From the NCBI GenBank assembly GCA_030149115.1, contig JASBSE010000319.1:1-5217 (forward strand): 5,217 nt of DNA, in the 5' to 3' direction. Position numbers and translations under genes: made by a program. The notes beneath the pieces were generated by a model that was not told the origin of the DNA, searched no databases, and saw nothing but the letters and a program-made list of their open reading frames with translations. Each line of letters begins with the position of its first letter. Within the stretch, counting starts at the first letter, position 1. This stretch comes from Winogradskyella sp. (lineage in GTDB: Bacteria; Bacteroidota; Bacteroidia; Flavobacteriales; Flavobacteriaceae). Positions 1-5,217 of the stretch are shown one piece after another.

Positions 1-249
1 ATTTGGATAATTTAACTCTACGATGAGAAACAAATTGCTATATGCATAGTCGTTATTGTTTCTTAGATTAACGTAGAGATTATAATTATTTATGGTATCT
101 GGTGCTTTAAAATTAAAGGTTGCTATTGAATCCTTATGCCACTTATCTGGAACAGACTTGTACTCATCGTACTCTGCTTTAGAGTCGCAACTTGTAATCA
201 AAAACAAACTTACAAGCGCTATTAGTAACCCATTAGTTCTTCTTTGCAT
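1..249 (-). CDS. gldH: Gliding motility lipoprotein GldH (5' part; runs off the window)
   Basis: Only the first 83 codons are present; the frame is open to the window edge, so the C-terminal half (family members are about 160 residues) lies outside. The protein starts MQRRTNGLLIALVSLFLITSC: a positively charged start, a hydrophobic stretch (residues 8-18) and a lipobox I-T-S-C with the lipidated cysteine at C21. The mature part contains W37-H-K-D-S and the family-typical run N64-NNDYAYSNLFLIVELNYP, which I recognise from Flavobacterium GldH. GldH is a membrane lipoprotein needed for gliding in F. johnsoniae, where gld genes are tied to the motility and type IX secretion machinery; its precise role is not established. 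The start codon lies inside the 3' end of ricT (17-nt overlap), so translation is probably coupled to ricT. Identity is confident; only the truncation limits it. Confidence 0.9.
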   Translation of the reverse strand, partial: MQRRTNGLLIALVSLFLITSCDSKAEYDEYKSVPDKWHKDSIATFNFKAPDTINNYNLYVNLRNNNDYAYSNLFLIVELNYPN

Positions 250-1417
250 TTTGCTTTTGATTGCGATTTTTGTTACGGTTTTTGTTTCTGTTCCTATTCT
301 TGTTACGTTTCTTTTTGGGTTTTGGATTATCGAAGCGTGTTAAACTATCTTGCCCTACAACGTTTTCAAATTCTGCTTTAGTATCTTGTATGTGTTCTGC
401 AGCGTATTCTTCAAGGCTTGCTACTTTTTCTTTTTTCTTGTTTTTTGCAATAATCTCATTGGCTTGTTCTGTAGTAATAACATGCCAATTCATCCACTCC
501 CCTTCGTAAGCATACCACATAAGACCTTTAAAAATATCAGTCTTTTGGCAAACTGCTGTGCCTTTTTCGGTATAGAGTTTTGTGTCGTTTTTCGGAAACG
601 CTTTTAAAGCATCTAAATAAGCATCTAGCTCATAATTGAGGCAACATTTTAGTTTACCACACTGTCCTGCTAACTTCAAAGGGTTTAGCGATAATTGTTG
701 ATATCTAGCCGCTGAAGTACTCACAGATCTAAAATCGGTTAGCCAAGTAGAACAACACAATTCTCTTCCGCATGAGCCTATTCCTCCAAGTCTTGCTGCC
801 TCCTGTCTAAAACCGACCTGTCGCATTTCAATCCTAGTTTTAAACTCTCTAGCAAAAACTTTTATTAGTTCTCTAAAATCTACACGCTCTTCTGCTGTAT
901 AATAAAATGTAGCCTTGCTTCCGTCTCCCTGATACTCAATGTCAGAGATTTTCATTTTAAGATTGAGATCTATCGCAAATTGACGCGCTTTAACCTTCAT
1001 AGGCTCTTCTTTATCTCTAGCACTAGACCAAATGTCTATATCTTTTTGTGAAGCTTTACGGTAAATTTTTAAAACATTCTCTGAGTCTTCAATATCAATT
1101 TTTTTTCGCTTCATCTGTACACGCACCAATTCTCCGGTTAAGGTAACCATACCTATATCGTGACCAGATTTTGCTTGAGTGGCAACAATGTCACCAATAC
1201 TCAAAGTAAGATTTTCAGAGTTTTTATAATATTGTTTTCTTCCGTTTTTAAAACGCACCTCTACACCTATAAAAGGTTCTTGTCCGTTTGGAAGCGACAT
1301 ATTTGCCAACCAGTCAAAAACAGTAAGTTTATTGCAGCTATCTGTGCCACAAGTCCCATTGTTTTTGCATCCTTTTGGCTGACCGTCTTTGCCAGTTGCG
1401 CAACTGTTACAAGCCAT
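233..1417 (-). CDS. ricT: RicT-like PSP1-domain Fe-S protein
   Basis: The protein has 394 residues and belongs to the PSP1/RicT (YaaT) family. In Bacillus subtilis, RicT works with RicA and RicF in a [4Fe-4S]-containing complex that assists RNase Y-dependent mRNA processing. The core (about residues 45-300) carries the family signature G-S-C216-G-R-E-L-C221-C222 and G-Q-C253-G-K-L-K-C258-C259, which supplies the likely metal or cluster ligands. Two parts go beyond the Bacillus protein: an N-terminal segment with C3, C6, C17, C23 and C28, and a C-terminal tail (residues 367-394) of almost only Asn, Lys, Arg and Gln. The start is set by the MACNSC cysteine motif, which is typical of Bacteroidota versions. 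The gene follows a 124-nt gap after the ferredoxin gene and overlaps gldH by 17 nt. Family assignment is firm. The RNase Y role is transferred from Bacillus and is untested here, since no RicA or RicF partner gene is visible. Confidence 0.9.
   Translation of the reverse strand: MACNSCATGKDGQPKGCKNNGTCGTDSCNKLTVFDWLANMSLPNGQEPFIGVEVRFKNGRKQYYKNSENLTLSIGDIVATQAKSGHDIGMVTLTGELVRVQMKRKKIDIEDSENVLKIYRKASQKDIDIWSSARDKEEPMKVKARQFAIDLNLKMKISDIEYQGDGSKATFYYTAEERVDFRELIKVFAREFKTRIEMRQVGFRQEAARLGGIGSCGRELCCSTWLTDFRSVSTSAARYQQLSLNPLKLAGQCGKLKCCLNYELDAYLDALKAFPKNDTKLYTEKGTAVCQKTDIFKGLMWYAYEGEWMNWHVITTEQANEIIAKNKKKEKVASLEEYAAEHIQDTKAEFENVVGQDSLTRFDNPKPKKKRNKNRNRNKNRNKNRNQKQNAKKN
236..319 (-). repeat. Low-complexity Asn/Lys/Arg tail coding region of ricT
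   Basis: These 28 codons encode residues 367-394 of RicT. They form irregular repeats of K-N-R-N type built from AAA/AAT/CGT/AGA-like codons, making the DNA strongly purine-rich on the coding strand. The encoded tail is highly basic and probably disordered, a type of tail often found on RNA-binding proteins. The last codons overlap the gldH start, so length changes in this repeat could also shift the spacing to gldH. On the opposite strand the same bases produce a misleading hydrophobic Phe/Leu-rich open frame. Confidence 0.75.
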
Positions 1418-1483
1418 ATAGAATTATATATTGAATTTAAGCTACTTGAGCCTAAATAAAGGATTCATAAAATTATTAATGAG

Positions 1484-1519
1484 TAAAGATACTATTATTT
1501 TAGTATTAGTTTGAAACAA
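1484..1519 (-). promoter_or_regulatory. Possible weak promoter of ricT-gldH
   Basis: This lies in the 124-nt gap between the ferredoxin gene and ricT (1418-1541), the only internal gap large enough for a promoter. On the minus strand, TATCTTTA at 1491-1484 matches the Bacteroidota -7 box TAnnTTTG except for the last base. A TTG sits upstream at 1519-1517, but the spacing of 25 nt is longer than the usual range of about 17-23. If used, the leader would be about 60 nt. I found no convincing hairpin terminator or small gene in the gap, so read-through from the ferredoxin gene is equally possible. Confidence 0.3.
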
Positions 1520-1541
1520 CCTGTTAGATGAATTTTATTAT

Positions 1542-1772
1542 CTAGATATGTTTCACTGTAATAATATTCACAGGACAGGCTTTTGAAGCATTTTGACTTG
1601 GTTCTAAAATCTCATAATCTTTAGATTTTAGTGTGTAAAATCCTTTCTTTTCTTCTGCATGTAGCAACACAGATTTACCATCTTTTTTAGACATTTGAAA
1701 TTGCTGCGGAGCCAACTCCACACAGTAATTACAACCAATACACTTATTACGCTGTAAGGTAATAACAACCAT
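1542..1772 (-). CDS. Small [4Fe-4S] ferredoxin
   Basis: The 76-residue cytosolic protein is a single-cluster ferredoxin. The ligands are visible as C11-I-G-C14-N-Y-C17 near the N-terminus and C66-P near the C-terminus, the pattern of mono-[4Fe-4S] ferredoxins; the second CxxCxxC set of bacterial 2[4Fe-4S] ferredoxins is absent. The region between them (residues 20-60) is Lys/Glu-rich and holds no further cysteine. Its ATG overlaps the TAA stop of the U32 gene by one base (TAATG), so the two are almost certainly co-translated. An obvious inference is that it delivers electrons to an Fe-S enzyme of the same operon, either the TrhP-type U32 protein or the radical SAM protein, which needs an external electron for S-adenosylmethionine cleavage. 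The sequence does not show which is the partner. It ends with TAG. Confidence 0.9.
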   Translation of the reverse strand: MVVITLQRNKCIGCNYCVELAPQQFQMSKKDGKSVLLHAEEKKGFYTLKSKDYEILEPSQNASKACPVNIITVKHI

Positions 1773-3016
1773 TAGGCTTCAACTTTATTTTCCACAATTT
1801 TATATAATTTGTCCGATGGTCTTACTCTAAAATCTAATGGAATAGTTATAGCATCTCCTTTAGTGCCTTTTTCTTGTTGTTTGTCATTGACCAGCATTTC
1901 TTTCAGCTCAAATTCTTTAGCACCAGTTGTAGGTCCTGTAATTAAAATTGTATCACCAAGCGACACATCATAAGCCTCAATCTTAAACTCTCCGATTTTA
2001 GCCTTTGGAAAATAATGTACTCCTTTACCTATATATACTTTCTTTTGGGTAGCGTGACTGCCAGAGCCTTTGCTCCACTCTCCTAACTTTTGCCCTAAAT
2101 AATAACCACTCCAAAAACCTCTGTTGTATACTTTTTCTAACTCTTGCATCCAAGATATAACTTGTTCTTTAGAGTATGTGTTGTTTTCTAAACTGTCTAT
2201 AGCCTCTCTATAACATTTAATTACTTTAGCTACATATTCTGGTGCTCTGCCTCTTCCTTCAATTTTTAAAACCTTAATTCCTGCATCTGCTACCTGATCT
2301 AAAAAGTCTATAGTACACAAATCTTTTGGCGACATAATATACTCATTATCCAGCTCCATTTCTACACCTGTTTCCTGATCTACAACCGTATACTTTTTTC
2401 TACAGTTTTGCTTACAAGCACCTCTGTTAGCAGAAGAATTATAGGCATGTAAACTCATATAGCATTTGCCAGATACTGCCATGCAAAGTGCTCCATGACC
2501 AAAAATTTCGATCTCCACCAACCTACCTGAGGGTCCTTTTATTTGCTCTTTTTCTATCTGCTCAGTAATGTGTTTTACCTGACGTAAACTCAACTCTCTA
2601 CTTAAAACCATGGTGTCGGCAAACATCGCATAAAACTTTACAGTTTCTAAATTAGTAATGTTTATTTGAGTTGAAATATGTATCTCCATATCAAACTCTC
2701 TAGCTATAGCTATTACCGCTTGATCCATAGCTATAACCGCCGTAATATCTGCTTCCTTTGCTCGTTTTACCAACGTTTTTACGATAGACAAATCATGATC
2801 GTAAATAATTGTATTTAGTGTTAAATAAGTCCTTACATTTTTTGTTTTACAACGCCTACTTATTTCTTCTAAATCGTCTAATGTAAAATTTATTGATGCT
2901 CTGGCACGCATGTTTAACTGCTCTACTCCAAAGTATACAGAGTCTGCTCCTTTATCTAAGGCCGCCTGAAGGGATTCGAAATTTCCTGCAGGTGCCATAA
3001 GTTCTATCTTTTGCAT
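1772..3016 (-). CDS. trhP: U32-family protein, TrhP-type tRNA U34 hydroxylation enzyme
   Basis: The protein has 414 residues and resembles E. coli TrhP (YegQ, about 450 residues). It begins with the family N-terminus E-L-M-A-P-A-G-N and a TIM-barrel-like region (about residues 1-260). The U32 signature is E170-I-F-G-H-G-A-L-C178, followed by S-G-K-C185, then C201 and C205; these four cysteines match the cluster-binding positions of the family. The motif Y-I-M-S-P-K-D-L (226-233) and K-I-E-G-R (251-255) are also shared with YegQ. A smaller C-terminal beta domain (about 325-410) follows. E. coli TrhP makes 5-hydroxyuridine at tRNA position 34, needing prephenate and Fe-S biogenesis. The older label 'collagenase/peptidase U32' is probably wrong here. 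Being next to trhO supports TrhP over other U32 members such as RlhA (23S rRNA) or UbiU/UbiV (ubiquinone), but U32 paralogues are hard to separate by eye. Spacing is 17 nt from the upstream gene and a 1-nt overlap with the ferredoxin gene. Confidence 0.82.
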   Translation of the reverse strand: MQKIELMAPAGNFESLQAALDKGADSVYFGVEQLNMRARASINFTLDDLEEISRRCKTKNVRTYLTLNTIIYDHDLSIVKTLVKRAKEADITAVIAMDQAVIAIAREFDMEIHISTQINITNLETVKFYAMFADTMVLSRELSLRQVKHITEQIEKEQIKGPSGRLVEIEIFGHGALCMAVSGKCYMSLHAYNSSANRGACKQNCRKKYTVVDQETGVEMELDNEYIMSPKDLCTIDFLDQVADAGIKVLKIEGRGRAPEYVAKVIKCYREAIDSLENNTYSKEQVISWMQELEKVYNRGFWSGYYLGQKLGEWSKGSGSHATQKKVYIGKGVHYFPKAKIGEFKIEAYDVSLGDTILITGPTTGAKEFELKEMLVNDKQQEKGTKGDAITIPLDFRVRPSDKLYKIVENKVEA

Positions 3017-3033
3017 CTCGTTGTTCTTTATTC

Positions 3034-4038
3034 TTAATTAAATTCTATTTCGTAATTGAGTTTATTAGACAGCGACCTAAGCTGAGATTTAGTTTTAAAG
3101 ACATTAGATAATAATAATTTACTCCAACCTATTTTCTTCGAGAAATCATTAAAAGATTCTTCTCTCCAATTAAAATCCTCTTTCCAAAATTTCTTTGGCG
3201 ACACATAACAGAAAGTATAATCAAAAACAAAACTAGAGTTGTTCTCACCTTTTAATATCGATAAACTATCTGGCGCCATTAAAGTGATATGATGATTAGA
3301 ACACTTTTGTCTCACATCTTTAATGAGGTCTAAATAATCATCTTCTAAAGAAGAAACATCAAAGTCATTATACTCAGTATTTCCTATCTTTTGAATTGGC
3401 CTTAATTGAAGAATATCGAAACTTTCACCATTAAAATGTTTAAAGAAATCCTTGAGTTCATAAAAGTTATCTTTATTAAAAGTGTAGTTTATTCTTACTT
3501 TAAAATCATAGCTTTTTTTAAGCTCAACAAAGGCATTTAAAGCATTCTGAAATTTTTCATAGCTCGCTTTTTTCATGAAGCTTTCATAACTCTCTTTGGT
3601 TACTCCATGAAGCGAAATAGTAAACTCATTAAGTCCTGCTTTTAAAAGCGGCTCAATAGTTTCCTTAGTAAGCAAATTTGCGTTTGTAGTTATAGAAATA
3701 TAGGGCACTTTGTATTGTTTACCCAATTCTACAATTCTTACTAAATTTTTATATAACGTTGGTTCTGTGCCACAGCCAATTTGTAATTTTAAAGCACGAT
3801 TAAAAATCGTTCTTGCCACCTGCTCCAAATCGTCTTCTTTAAACTGCCCTTTAAGTGTTTTTACATAGTCTGCATCTGTAAAATAACACATTTTGCAGCG
3901 TAAGTTACAAGCTAATACAGGGTCTAAATTCACAGCTAAATAGCGCTTGTTGAATTTATGTAACAGATAAAGCCCTAGAAACTTAATTCTATGACTTTTT
4001 ATTTTTCTGTTCAGCTGTAATAGCTTATAAATATTCAT
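3034..4038 (-). CDS. Radical SAM protein of unknown function
   Basis: The protein has 334 residues with a classical radical SAM core. The cluster motif is C44-N-L-R-C48-K-M-C51, preceded by V-N-L-D-P-V-L-A. It is followed by the S-adenosylmethionine-binding G-G-E-P equivalent, here G88-C-G-T-E-P93, and by I-T-T-N-A-N (116-121) and T-I-S-L-H-G (140-145), the usual beta-strand motifs. Residues 1-35 form a basic helical lead-in rich in Lys, Arg and Leu. The C-terminal part (about 250-334) contains F-C277-Y-V-S-P-K-K-F-W and ends in L-N-Y-E-I-E-F-N; with one cysteine it lacks a SPASM or twitch cluster-binding set. I recognise the architecture as a family recurring in Bacteroidota but know no characterised member. 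It starts 2 nt after the trhO stop and ends 17 nt before trhP, so it is co-transcribed with two tRNA U34 hydroxylation genes. A role in tRNA modification is inference only. Confidence 0.88.
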   Translation of the reverse strand: MNIYKLLQLNRKIKSHRIKFLGLYLLHKFNKRYLAVNLDPVLACNLRCKMCYFTDADYVKTLKGQFKEDDLEQVARTIFNRALKLQIGCGTEPTLYKNLVRIVELGKQYKVPYISITTNANLLTKETIEPLLKAGLNEFTISLHGVTKESYESFMKKASYEKFQNALNAFVELKKSYDFKVRINYTFNKDNFYELKDFFKHFNGESFDILQLRPIQKIGNTEYNDFDVSSLEDDYLDLIKDVRQKCSNHHITLMAPDSLSILKGENNSSFVFDYTFCYVSPKKFWKEDFNWREESFNDFSKKIGWSKLLLSNVFKTKSQLRSLSNKLNYEIEFN

Positions 4039-4040
4039 AT

Positions 4041-5114
4041 TTATTTAGCGGTATTACTTTGTGCTTCAAAAATGTTACGTAAATCCTTTTTGTATGGTAA
4101 GTGATCAGCTCTCCCTTTTTTAAATATATCATTGCTGTTACCCTGTCCTTTACGCAGTGCTTTCTGTTCCTCGTATGGGAGTTTTATGATTTCCTGGCAA
4201 TGTGAAGAACAACAGTTGTCCATTTTTTCTTTACATTCATCACATTGAATAAACAATAAATGACAAGCCTCATTTACACAATTGGTATGCGTATCTGCTG
4301 GTTTACCGCATTGGTGACAGTTTGCAATAACATCATCACTAATACGTTCTGAACGTCTTTGGTCAAACACAAAATTTTTGCCTATAAACTTATTTTCTAG
4401 ACCTTCAGACTCAACCTGACGTGTGTAATTTATAATGCCGCCTTCGAGTTGAAAAACATTTTTAAATCCTTTGTGTTTGTAATAAGCACTGGCTTTTTCA
4501 CAACGAATACCTCCAGTACAATACATTACTAATTTTTTATCTTCTTTATGTTCTCTTAAATCTTCTTCAATTAAATCTAAAGATTCTCTAAAGGTATCAA
4601 CATCTGGAGTAACTGCATTTTTAAAGTGACCTATTTCGCTTTCGTAGTGATTTCGCATATCTACCAAAACTGTGTCAGGATCTTCAATAAGTGCATTAAA
4701 TTGTTCGGCATCTACATGAATACCTTTATTAGTTACATCAAACGTATCATCGTTAAGACCATCTGCAACAATTTTATGACGCACTTTTACTTTTAATTTC
4801 AAAAAGGCAAAATTATCATGCTCTATAGCAATGTTTAATCTTACATTTTCTAAAAATGTAATAGTGTCTAAATGATTTTTGAAGGCTTCAAAATTTTCTG
4901 CCGGAACGGATAGTTGGGCATTTATACCTTCGTGGGCTACATAGATTCTACCCAAAACATCTAACTCATCCCATGCCAAAAACATGTGATTTCTAAATAT
5001 TTGAGTATTGCCAATTTTGGCGTACTTATAGAAAGAGATCGTTAAGCGCTCTTTTCCCGCTTTTTCGATAAGTTCTGCTCTTTCTTTAGCACTTAAGTTA
5101 TTGTACAGTTGCAT
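4041..5114 (-). CDS. trhO: Oxygen-dependent tRNA uridine(34) hydroxylase TrhO
   Basis: The 357-residue protein matches E. coli TrhO (YceA, 350 residues) along its length. Residues about 24-115 form the family's N-terminal alpha/beta domain (I-S-F-Y-K-Y and A-H-E-G-I-N-A-Q). Residues about 130-235 are a rhodanese domain with the active-site loop C199-T-G-G-I-R-C205-E. Next come F-D-Q-R-R-S-E-R-I-S-D-D (250-261) and a cysteine-rich segment (C266, C269, C279, C284, C291, C294, C301, C302, C306) that probably binds metal. The tail L-P-Y-E-E-Q...N-D-I-F-K-K is also family-typical. TrhO hydroxylates U34 of tRNA to 5-hydroxyuridine using O2, helping wobble decoding. Generic labels such as 'rhodanese-related sulfurtransferase' describe the fold rather than the reaction. 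It is the first gene of the operon, with a promoter about 35 nt upstream, and its stop is 2 nt before the radical SAM start. The chosen ATG gives the normal family N-terminus. Confidence 0.93.
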   Translation of the reverse strand: MQLYNNLSAKERAELIEKAGKERLTISFYKYAKIGNTQIFRNHMFLAWDELDVLGRIYVAHEGINAQLSVPAENFEAFKNHLDTITFLENVRLNIAIEHDNFAFLKLKVKVRHKIVADGLNDDTFDVTNKGIHVDAEQFNALIEDPDTVLVDMRNHYESEIGHFKNAVTPDVDTFRESLDLIEEDLREHKEDKKLVMYCTGGIRCEKASAYYKHKGFKNVFQLEGGIINYTRQVESEGLENKFIGKNFVFDQRRSERISDDVIANCHQCGKPADTHTNCVNEACHLLFIQCDECKEKMDNCCSSHCQEIIKLPYEEQKALRKGQGNSNDIFKKGRADHLPYKKDLRNIFEAQSNTAK

Positions 5115-5148
5115 GCTATACTAATTTTTAAGGTTAAAGAATTTTGTG

Positions 5149-5156
5149 CAAAGGTA
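5149..5156 (-). promoter_or_regulatory. Bacteroidota-type promoter (-7 box) of the trhO operon
   Basis: On the minus strand, 5156-5149 reads TACCTTTG, a perfect TAnnTTTG -7 box for the Bacteroidota primary sigma factor. The transcript would start near 5142, giving a leader of about 28 nt before the trhO ATG at 5114. The -33 element is poor: the nearest TTG (5170-5168) leaves only 11 nt, and the region at the normal distance is the T-tract of the neighbouring terminator. No Shine-Dalgarno sequence is visible; the leader is simply A/T-rich, as is common in this phylum. Confidence 0.7.
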
Positions 5157-5179
5157 TTACTTTTAACCAACTAGAATTA

Positions 5180-5212
5180 AAAAAGCACCTTGATTTTGTC
5201 AAAGTGCTTTTT
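5180..5212 (-). terminator. Rho-independent terminator, bidirectional in form
   Basis: The left arm 5180-5188 (AAAAAGCAC) pairs perfectly with the right arm 5204-5212 (GTGCTTTTT). Inside it, after one C-A mismatch, TTGA (5190-5193) pairs with TCAA (5199-5202) around a 5-nt loop. Read on the minus strand, the stem ends in six T residues (5184-5179), so it can stop transcripts arriving from a gene beyond the right edge. It has a T-tract on the plus strand as well, but no plus-strand gene in the window leads into it. It therefore insulates the trhO operon from its upstream neighbour. Confidence 0.8.
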
Positions 5213-5217
5213 AAACT

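Noticed and set aside
92..607. Three plus-strand open frames, one strongly hydrophobic with Phe/Leu repeats (261-509), resembling small membrane proteins.
   Set aside because: They are antisense to gldH and to the Asn/Lys/Arg-rich tail of ricT. AAA/AAT-type codons read backwards give Phe/Leu/Ile, which explains the hydrophobicity. No promoter or family motif supports them.
1160..1459. Plus-strand open frame of 99 codons over the 5' end of ricT.
   Set aside because: Most of it is antisense to the well-supported ricT N-terminus, including the cysteine cluster; the translation shows no recognisable family.
1418..1541. A terminator, small RNA or small gene in the gap between the ferredoxin gene and ricT.
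   Set aside because: Only very short inverted repeats (3-4 bp stems) are visible, with no T-tract after a stable stem and no open frame with a plausible start. Only a weak promoter candidate remains.
1772..3016. Annotation as a secreted collagenase or peptidase (U32).
   Set aside because: There is no signal peptide, and the cysteine pattern and YegQ-like motifs fit the RNA-modifying Fe-S branch of U32. The peptidase name is historical.
3034..4038. A SPASM-type peptide-maturase reading of the radical SAM protein.
   Set aside because: The C-terminal region has a single cysteine (C277) after the core, not the seven-cysteine SPASM set, and no small precursor peptide gene lies beside it.
4807..4815. 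A second TAnnTTTG match on the minus strand inside trhO.
   Set aside because: It lies in the middle of a conserved coding region, far from any gene start, and such an 8-base pattern is expected by chance in AT-rich DNA.

Overview
The window looks like chromosomal core DNA from a member of the Flavobacteriaceae (Bacteroidota). Three things point there: AT-rich coding sequence, a partial gldH gliding-motility lipoprotein gene (a gene type specific to this phylum), and a perfect copy of the Bacteroidota -7 promoter box (TAnnTTTG) in front of the first gene. I cannot name the genus from this sequence.

Every gene reads on the minus strand, so transcription runs from high to low coordinates. A Rho-independent terminator (5180-5212) closes an unseen upstream unit. 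A promoter (5149-5156) then opens a tightly packed operon of four genes: trhO (4041-5114), a radical SAM protein of unknown function (3034-4038), a U32-family protein of the TrhP type (1772-3016), and a small single-cluster [4Fe-4S] ferredoxin (1542-1772). The junctions are 2 nt, 17 nt and a 1-nt stop/start overlap. After a 124-nt gap with a possible weak second promoter comes ricT (233-1417), a PSP1-domain protein with an extra N-terminal cysteine cluster and a basic Asn/Lys/Arg-rich tail. Its 3' end overlaps the start of gldH by 17 nt, and gldH runs off the left edge of the window.

The common theme of the four-gene operon appears to be modification of the tRNA wobble uridine. In E. coli, TrhO (O2-dependent) and TrhP (prephenate-dependent, Fe-S) are two independent routes to 5-hydroxyuridine at position 34. 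Here both lie side by side, with a ferredoxin and an uncharacterised radical SAM enzyme between or after them. That makes the radical SAM protein the most interesting unknown: it could act on the same nucleotide. This is an inference from gene neighbourhood only. The second unit joins a probable RNA-processing regulator (RicT) to the gliding machinery (GldH).

I saw no mobile elements, CRISPR arrays, tRNA or rRNA genes, or phage genes. The plus-strand open frames are antisense shadows of the minus-strand genes.
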